Shown here: positions 6,113-10,287 of the stretch, in pieces
How the letters are laid out: the number at the start of each line of letters is the position of its first letter
How positions within the stretch are numbered: the first letter of the stretch is position 1
Source of the DNA: Bacteriovoracaceae bacterium UBA7695
GTDB taxonomy: Bacteria > Bdellovibrionota > Bacteriovoracia > Bacteriovoracales > Bacteriovoracaceae
Length of the DNA stretch: 10,287 nt
Direction of reading: 5' to 3'
Assembly (NCBI GenBank): GCA_002482685.1
Contig: DLGL01000005.1
Coordinates: 45,575 to 55,861, forward strand
The notes under the pieces: model-generated
What the model was told of the DNA's origin: nothing
The model's database searches: none
What the model saw: the letters and a program-made list of their open reading frames with translations, nothing else
Position numbers and translations under genes: made by a program

Positions 6113-7458
6113 TACTTAGTCTCTGGACGGGCATACTCTAGTTCGGTGAATTTAGTTTGAGAACCAATCCAGCCAAGTTCAACTGTACCCGGCTCACCGT
6201 TACGGTTTTTAGCGATAATAATTTCAGCAATACCTTTTTTAGGCGTATTAGCATCGTAGTAATCTTCACGGTGGATAAGTACCACCATGTTGGCATCCTG
6301 CTCAAGAGAGCCAGACTCACGAAGATCCTGAAGCTGAGGTCGTCTGTCGGTCCGGGCGGCCGCACTTCGGTTAAGCTGAGAGAGGGCCACAATAGGGATT
6401 TGTAATTCTGAGGCCATCATCTTTAGTCCTCGAGAGAGCTCAGCAATTTCTTGCTCACGGGACTGCTTCTTCACATGCATTGGCATCAGCTGTAGGTAGT
6501 CGATTACAATCATGGAGAGACCCTGCTCGGCCTTGAGTTTTCTGCAGTAAGAGCGGATATCAATCAGATTAGTGGCACCGTTATCATTGATATAAAGTTT
6601 TAGATTTGAAAGTTTCTGAATGGCACCTGATATTGATCGCAGGTCCATTTCATTAAAGTCTTTTGTTTTAAGTTTTCTGGAGTCCACACAGGCCTCTGAA
6701 GAAAGGAGACGCATGGAAAGCTCCGCGTACATCATCTCGTAAGAGAACACCGCTACAGCGCTGTTGGTTTGTTTGGCAGCTGCCACCGCCCAATTGAGAG
6801 CGAGAGCAGTCTTCCCCATACCAGGTCGGGCGGCCATGATTATTAGCTGACCGGGTTGAAGACCCAAGAGGCGCACATCAATTGAATTAAAGCCGGTAGA
6901 AACACCTGTGATCTCCCCTTTGGCGCGGGCAGGTCGTTCAAGCTCTTTGAGATTCTCGTAAAGAGCTTCTTTCAGAGAAATCATTTTATTATTTTTAGAA
7001 GAAGCTGTGAGTTTGAAAAAGCTTGCTTCAACATCGGCAAGAAATGCTTCTACATCTCCGGAAAAATTTGTACCGGTTTGCATAACACGAGTTGCAGTTC
7101 TCACCACATCCCGGAGCACACCTTTTTGTTTTATAAGTTTAGCGTAGTGTTCAACGTTGGCCGAAGAGCCGATCTCATCACAGATATTGATTAACGCCGT
7201 TTGCCCGCCAATTTTTTCTAATTTGCCATGATCATTTAATTTTGAAGATACGGTGATGATATCAATAGGCTGACTTTCTAAGTGAAGATCCTTGAGAGCA
7301 GAAAAGATGATCGCATATTGAGGATGATAAAAATCATCCTGAGTCAGATTGATGTCTGAGATTTCGTCGAAACTTTGGTTATCAATTAAGAGACAGCCTA
7401 GAAGGGCTTTTTCAGCAGCAAGGTCATGTGGAAGTTCGTGGCGTGTTTCTTGGGACAT
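6112..7458 (-). CDS. dnaB: Replicative DNA helicase DnaB
   Basis: The 448-residue protein is full length for the family. The N-terminal helical domain starts LPHDLAAEKALLGCLL (9-24). The linker helix region is followed by STGFNSIDVRLLGLQPG (187-203), then Walker A ARPGMGKT (210-217), FSYEM (238-242) with the likely catalytic Glu241, and Walker B MIVIDYLQLM (316-325). A C-terminal AKNRNGEPG (416-424) carries an arginine-finger-type residue. It unwinds DNA as a hexamer at the replication fork. The ATG is supported by GGAG 8 nt upstream. The gene is separated from rplI by a strong terminator hairpin, and its ribosome-binding site starts 2 nt past that terminator's T-tract. No intein or insertion is seen. 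Confidence 0.97.
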   Translation of the reverse strand: MSQETRHELPHDLAAEKALLGCLLIDNQSFDEISDINLTQDDFYHPQYAIIFSALKDLHLESQPIDIITVSSKLNDHGKLEKIGGQTALINICDEIGSSANVEHYAKLIKQKGVLRDVVRTATRVMQTGTNFSGDVEAFLADVEASFFKLTASSKNNKMISLKEALYENLKELERPARAKGEITGVSTGFNSIDVRLLGLQPGQLIIMAARPGMGKTALALNWAVAAAKQTNSAVAVFSYEMMYAELSMRLLSSEACVDSRKLKTKDFNEMDLRSISGAIQKLSNLKLYINDNGATNLIDIRSYCRKLKAEQGLSMIVIDYLQLMPMHVKKQSREQEIAELSRGLKMMASELQIPIVALSQLNRSAAARTDRRPQLQDLRESGSLEQDANMVVLIHREDYYDANTPKKGIAEIIIAKNRNGEPGTVELGWIGSQTKFTELEYARPETK

Positions 7459-7472
7459 TTCGAGGTCTCCAC

Positions 7473-7508
7473 AAAAAGAAGGTCCGGGAAAGCGAACTTC
7501 CCCGGACC
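7473..7508 (-). terminator. Strong intrinsic terminator between rplI and dnaB (likely attenuator)
   Basis: On the minus strand, GGTCCGGGGAAG (7497-7508) pairs with CTTTCCCGGACC (7481-7492) around a TTCG tetraloop, a 12-bp stem with a single G-U wobble. TTCTTTTT (7473-7480) follows. It is 14 bp after the rplI stop and ends 14 bp before the dnaB ATG. It should end most transcripts after rplI; dnaB and pabB would then depend on read-through. Confidence 0.92.
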
Positions 7509-7522
7509 ATAAGAATCAAAAA

Positions 7523-8095
7523 TTACTCAGCGTTAGCAGCTGCTTCAGCTTCAGCAGCAGCGGCAGCTTTAAGAGCTTCAGCTTTAGCTTTTTTATCAGC
7601 GTTACGCTTTTGAGCTTCAGCTTGTTGCTTCTTAAGCTCTTCGGCCATAGCAGCATCAATAGCAACTTTAAGTTTGAATGTAGCAACTACACCTTCAAAA
7701 AGTTTAGCTTTAACATCGTAAGTTCCAAGAGACTTGATAGTTCCTTCAACGTTGATTAAACGACGCTCAAGTGAAACACCCTGTTTTTCAAGTTCTTTAA
7801 CGATATCTTGAGAAGTAACAGCACCGAAAAGACGGCCGTTCGCTCCAACTTTCTTGATAAGCTCGATCGTGATACCTTCAATTTTTTTCTTAAGGGTTTC
7901 AGCGACAGCTTTCTCAGCGCCAATTTTCTTAGCGAGAGCTTTCTGCTTATCTTTAAGAACGTTTGAGTTCTTTTGATCAGCTAGAATAGCAAATTTGTTT
8001 GGGTAAAGGTAGTTACGAGCAAAACCAGCAGATACGTTAACGATATCGCCGATTGTTCCAAGTGCCTTAACCTTTTCAATAAGGATGACTTTCAT
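7523..8095 (-). CDS. rplI: 50S ribosomal protein bL9 with C-terminal extension
   Basis: The 190-residue protein begins MKVILIEKVKALGTIGDIV, with the signature G.v..VsaGfARNYLyP (residues 16-32) of the N-terminal rRNA-binding domain. A long helix (about 41-74) and the C-terminal domain with GRLFGAVTSQDIV (87-99) follow. bL9 binds 23S rRNA near the L1 stalk. Typical L9 is about 150 residues; here a tail of about 40 residues (149-190) rich in Ala, Lys, Glu and Gln (KKAKAEALKAAAAAEAEAAA) is added, probably a charged helix. AGGAG 6 nt upstream fixes the start. It follows the DUF2232 gene by 19 bp and is the last gene before the intrinsic terminator. Confidence 0.97.
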   Translation of the reverse strand: MKVILIEKVKALGTIGDIVNVSAGFARNYLYPNKFAILADQKNSNVLKDKQKALAKKIGAEKAVAETLKKKIEGITIELIKKVGANGRLFGAVTSQDIVKELEKQGVSLERRLINVEGTIKSLGTYDVKAKLFEGVVATFKLKVAIDAAMAEELKKQQAEAQKRNADKKAKAEALKAAAAAEAEAAANAE

Positions 8096-8114
8096 ATTAA
8101 ACTCCTATGAATCT

Positions 8115-9095
8115 TTAATTTTCAATTTTAGGTTTCACAAAATACTTTCTAAAATCAAACCAGTTATCAAACAAACCAGCCGCAACGATTAGGTAGTAGG
8201 CCATAAAAATAACGGCCATTACAATCAGAGTGCGGAAAAACCCCATAATTCCCATGAATGTTAAAAGATCAGTGAATATACCAAAGCCCTGGAAAAAATA
8301 AAAAATTCCCAGACACTTAATTATGGTAATTCCCACGACCTCTGAATATGCATACCCAAAATCTTTACCCCAGACGGCCAGTATCAGGCCAATGGCCAGA
8401 ACGAGCACAAAACCAAACGGGACTTTGAAATTCAAAAGGTTTCTCTCAGAGTAAGCGTACTCGTTTGCCGACAATAAAAGCCTGCGGCTTTTAAGCACCA
8501 GAAACGCATTAAACCAGAGCATAATGAAAACACCCATAAACAGATACCCCGGAAGAGACTCAACCATCTCTTTAGCAATTAAATCTGGGCGATCTAGAAG
8601 CTGAAGGACTTCGATAGAGTTTTCATCTGAACTTTCTGCAATCAGTTTTTTCTGCTGATCAAGTTTAGTCTTACTCGCTTCAAGTTGTTTCAGGATTAGC
8701 TGTTGGGGAGTCATACCTTCAGATTTTACAATCCACGCAAAAGATCCTGCGACGAGCAGGATGAAACCAAGACCAAAGGTCACAATCCCTTTTACAGGAT
8801 GAATACCACGGGTCGCGATTTCCGCGATTCCAAAACCAAAAATAAACACACAAACATAAAAGCCAAACAAAGTGAGGTCACTGAAGTAAAAGGCTGCGAA
8901 AGTAAAACTGATCGCCAGACCTAAAAGACCAGTGAGTAAACCTTTGGTGCGGCCATATAAAATAACCGCAAGAGCAATTGGGAACGGGGCAAACACTGAC
9001 ATAATGAAACTCATGCACAAAATAACAGATGAGAGACCCAGCAGAGCTAGTCTTCCATTTGATAATTGTGGAGGTTGCAGGATTTCAGCATTCAC
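8115..9095 (-). CDS. DUF2232 (YybS-like) multi-pass membrane protein
   Basis: The 326-residue, strongly hydrophobic protein has about eight membrane segments (near 17-48, 53-70, 73-92, 103-123, 183-203, 226-243, 252-272 and 285-306). A charged cytoplasmic or periplasmic loop at 124-182 (KQLEASKTKLDQQKKL) looks helical. Membrane proteins of the YybS/DUF2232 family occur at this spot, between rpsR and rplI, in several deltaproteobacterial-type genomes; the assignment rests mainly on that context and topology. The function of the family is not established. The start is GTG 9093-9095, because the nearby ATG 9101-9103 runs into a stop after three codons (ATG AAC CAG TGA). An AGAGG sits about 10 nt upstream, overlapping the end of the S6-S18 gene, 14 bp away. 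Confidence 0.72.
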   Translation of the reverse strand: MNAEILQPPQLSNGRLALLGLSSVILCMSFIMSVFAPFPIALAVILYGRTKGLLTGLLGLAISFTFAAFYFSDLTLFGFYVCVFIFGFGIAEIATRGIHPVKGIVTFGLGFILLVAGSFAWIVKSEGMTPQQLILKQLEASKTKLDQQKKLIAESSDENSIEVLQLLDRPDLIAKEMVESLPGYLFMGVFIMLWFNAFLVLKSRRLLLSANEYAYSERNLLNFKVPFGFVLVLAIGLILAVWGKDFGYAYSEVVGITIIKCLGIFYFFQGFGIFTDLLTFMGIMGFFRTLIVMAVIFMAYYLIVAAGLFDNWFDFRKYFVKPKIEN

Positions 9096-9109
9096 TGGTT
9101 CATTACCTC

Positions 9110-9331
9110 TTAGCGAGCAGTCTCATTAGACTGGTAGCTGATAAGAAGCATGTTACGACCGCGCTTGATAGCTTCGTTTGCACGACGCTGAAAAGTCGGA
9201 GTCAAACCAGTTACGCGAGCTGGAGAAATTTTCCCGAACTCGTTTACTAGCCATGAGTAAGACTTAGGACTCTTCCAATCTGGAGCAGTCTTAGTAGCTG
9301 AGAAGTAACAAGACTTGCGCTTAGAGTGCAT
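9110..9331 (-). other. rpsR: bS18 module inside the fused frame (possible internal start)
   Basis: If translation also begins at ATG 9329-9331, the product would be a standard 73-residue bS18 starting MHSKRKSCYF. No Shine-Dalgarno is visible in the 5-12 nt before it; GGTG and GGCGG motifs lie further upstream within the linker codons. It is listed so the S18 gene is findable, not as evidence for a separate protein. Confidence 0.5.
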
Positions 9332-9730
9332 TTTCTTGTCTTTGTCTTCACCGCCGCCGTAACCACCTTCATCGTCCATGTCTGCTTGAACTTGTGTGTT
9401 GTTAGGGTTTGCGTAGTTCTTAACGATTTCAGCTTGGTCTTTGTCTTCACCAAGTTTGATGATCATGTGACGAACCATGTTTTCGTTAATAAGGAATTTA
9501 CGCTCGATTTCAGCGTTAAGTTTACCAGCACCCTTGTACATGAAGTAGTGGTAAGCACCTTTTTTAAGACCTGATTCAGCAGGTTGAGCAAAAGTTTTTA
9601 CTCCCCATGAATCAGTAACTAGAACTTCAGCACCGAATTCTTTAAACGTCTCAGTTAGAGAAGTTTTGATTGAGTTAACAATCTCTTCAGATGCGTCTGG
9701 GCGAACGACGAAAGCCGTTTCGTAGATCAT
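9110..9730 (-). CDS. rpsF-rpsR: Fused 30S ribosomal proteins bS6-bS18
   Basis: One uninterrupted 206-residue frame encodes both proteins. Residues 1-105 are bS6 (MIYETAFVVRPD start, WGVKTFAQP at 42-50, NENMVRHMIIKL at 82-93). Residues 106-133 are a linker rich in Asp, Asn and Gly (DDEGGYGGGEDKDKK). Residues 134-206 are a complete bS18 (KRKSCYF, GKISPARVTGLTPTFQRRANEAIKRGRNMLLISY). In other bacteria these are separate proteins that form a heterodimer on the 30S platform, so a fusion would fix their stoichiometry. The start has a strong GGAGGA 5 nt upstream. The internal ATG 9329-9331 at the head of the S18 module lacks a clear ribosome-binding site (GACAAGAAA precedes it), unlike most genes here. 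Internal initiation or proteolytic cleavage cannot be excluded. It is the first gene of the operon with the DUF2232 gene, rplI and, by read-through, dnaB-pabB. Confidence 0.9.
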   Translation of the reverse strand: MIYETAFVVRPDASEEIVNSIKTSLTETFKEFGAEVLVTDSWGVKTFAQPAESGLKKGAYHYFMYKGAGKLNAEIERKFLINENMVRHMIIKLGEDKDQAEIVKNYANPNNTQVQADMDDEGGYGGGEDKDKKMHSKRKSCYFSATKTAPDWKSPKSYSWLVNEFGKISPARVTGLTPTFQRRANEAIKRGRNMLLISYQSNETAR

Positions 9731-9753
9731 ATTTCCTCCAGGATTATAATTAA

Positions 9754-9777
9754 GGCCATGATCGTATTGTCATGACC
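9754..9777 (-). promoter_or_regulatory. Inverted repeat / hairpin in the rpsF-rpsR leader
   Basis: On the minus strand, GGTCATGA (9770-9777) pairs with TCATGGCC (9754-9761) around an 8-nt loop, with one G-U pair. It ends 23 bp upstream of the S6-S18 start codon. It could be an operator or an RNA hairpin; S6:S18 complexes are known to autoregulate rpsF operons through a leader RNA with CCG motifs. I do not see the full canonical motif here; a CCCGAAG lies further upstream (about 9803-9809). Confidence 0.4.
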
Positions 9778-9834
9778 GAGAATGAAATATTAAAAATGAA
9801 TGTCTTCGGGAACTTAGCACACCACCCCTAGAAA

Positions 9835-9885
9835 CGTCCAAGTCTTTCTTTTTTTCAGTATCCGTATGCGGTGCGTCAAGTCTTT
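9835..9885. repeat. Imperfect direct repeat in the divergent intergenic region
   Basis: CGTCCAAGTCTTT (9835-9847) recurs as CGTCAAGTCTTT (9874-9885), one base shorter, 39 bp apart. It lies between the divergent rpsF-rpsR and secreted-repeat-protein genes. It could be a pair of regulator sites or chance. Confidence 0.35.
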
Positions 9886-9893
9886 GATATATT
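9885..9893 (+). promoter_or_regulatory. Candidate extended -10 promoter of the secreted repeat protein
   Basis: TGATATATT contains a TG dinucleotide one base before TATATT (9888-9893, 5 of 6 to TATAAT), the extended -10 form, with no good -35 box. A start near 9900 would give a leader of about 24 nt before the ATG at 9924. Confidence 0.4.
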
Positions 9894-9923
9894 GCCTCCA
9901 CTAATTTAAAACTTGGAGTTTTT

Positions 9924-10287
9924 ATGAAAAAGACGTTCTTATCCGTGGCCCTCCTCCTGTCGGCCTCAACGGTTTGGTCCCAGAGCTCTCCCATGCAGGT
10001 TTGTCAGACGATCGGGACCTATAGCTCTAGTGGTGCCGCTCAATGCGCACAAATCATATCCAGAAATACTTTTGATCCTAATGGTGTACGTGTGGCCGTC
10101 ATTATTGCCGGAAAAAGTGCAAATGATGCTAATGCCGCATTGACCGCAATTGCGGGAAAATATATCGACAACAACGCTGCTGAAACATGCAAAACGATTG
10201 CTGGGTATAATTCGAGTTCCGCTTCTGCTTGTTTGGGGGTGATTGCCTCCCACACTTTCAACCCTGCCGGTACACGTGTTACAAACT
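9924..10287 (+). CDS. Secreted cysteine-containing tandem-repeat protein (3' end outside window)
   Basis: ATG 9924-9926 is preceded by TTGGAG at 5 nt, and 121 residues are present before the window ends. A classic Sec signal peptide (MKKTFLSVALLLSASTVWSQ, cleavage probably around residues 18-20) is followed by tandem repeats. The first repeat starts VCQTIGTYSSSGAAQC (26-41) and the second starts TCKTIAGYNSSSASAC (88-103), a period of 62 residues. Each has two cysteines 14 residues apart and a following NTFDPNGVRV / HTFNPAGTRV segment. The pattern suggests a periplasmic or surface protein with intra-repeat disulphides. I recognise no family. It diverges from the ribosomal operon across 193 bp. 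Confidence 0.85.
   Translation, partial: MKKTFLSVALLLSASTVWSQSSPMQVCQTIGTYSSSGAAQCAQIISRNTFDPNGVRVAVIIAGKSANDANAALTAIAGKYIDNNAAETCKTIAGYNSSSASACLGVIASHTFNPAGTRVTN
10002..10287 (+). repeat. 62-codon coding repeats
   Basis: The first unit covers 10002-10187 and the second starts at 10188 and is cut by the window edge. Similarity is clearer in protein than in DNA: C-x-TI-(G/A)-x-Y-(S/N)-SSS is shared while codons differ, so the duplication is not recent. Confidence 0.75.

Noticed and set aside
7349..7759. Plus-strand open frame with Ser/Phe-rich protein
   Set aside because: It is antisense to the low-complexity alanine/lysine tail of L9 and the start of dnaB and spans the terminator; its composition is explained by the opposite strand.
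9101..9112. Three-codon ATG-AAC-CAG-TGA mini-frame before the DUF2232 gene
   Set aside because: Its ATG is only 2 nt from the AGAGG motif, too close for normal initiation; it probably arises by chance from the intergenic sequence.
9743..9748. Perfect TATAAT on the minus strand just before rpsF-rpsR
   Set aside because: A start 6-7 nt downstream would fall within the ribosome-binding site and leave a leader of about 5 nt; the best -35 (ATGACA) is 19 bp away. Not called as the promoter.
9770..10261. Minus-strand open frames opposite the secreted repeat protein
   Set aside because: They have no ribosome-binding sites or recognisable domains and lie opposite a plus-strand gene with a clear signal peptide and repeats.
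1..10287. tRNA, rRNA, CRISPR array, insertion sequence, integrase or phage genes
   Set aside because: No cloverleaf-like tRNA, regularly spaced repeats, transposase motif or terminal inverted repeats were seen on reading both strands.

Overview
The window looks like a chromosomal segment of a motile, diderm bacterium. The gene order rpsF/rpsR – DUF2232 membrane protein – rplI – dnaB and the PomAB-like stator pair fit the old deltaproteobacterial / Bdellovibrionota (Bdellovibrio–Bacteriovorax) type of genome. That placement is an inference from gene order and protein style; no rRNA or other taxonomic marker is present. Genes are densely packed, mostly on the minus strand, at moderate GC, with no sign of a mobile element, CRISPR array or tRNA.

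Layout from left to right. (1) 1-1353, minus: a degenerate WYL-type regulator followed 10 bp later by a partial YciB/IspZ-family septation membrane protein. (2) 1442-1930, plus: a small membrane-anchored protein of unknown function whose 3' end overlaps the next gene tail-to-tail. (3) 1853-4329, minus: a motility operon motA-motB-RluA-family pseudouridine synthase, preceded by a good match to a sigma-28 (FliA) flagellar promoter. (4) 4516-4728, minus: a lone 70-residue protein of unknown function with its own promoter candidate and a clear intrinsic terminator. (5) 4949-9730, minus: a housekeeping operon of S6-S18 (fused), a DUF2232 multi-pass membrane protein, L9, DnaB and PabB. (6) 9924-10287, plus: the start of a secreted protein made of 62-residue, cysteine-containing repeats.

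The most striking observation is that ribosomal proteins bS6 and bS18, normally two proteins that pair on the platform of the 30S subunit, are one uninterrupted reading frame joined by an acidic glycine-rich linker. The second is an almost perfect 12-bp terminator hairpin between rplI and dnaB, with the dnaB ribosome-binding site only 2 nt past the U-tract. Transcription arriving from the ribosomal genes would therefore be attenuated before dnaB-pabB, in the manner of rpsU-dnaG-rpoD in E. coli. pabB is translationally coupled to dnaB by a 1-nt overlap of stop and GTG start.

No clearly undescribed multi-gene system (defence, secretion, biosynthetic) is visible. What is unusual here is gene architecture: the fusion, attenuation, coupling and overlaps.
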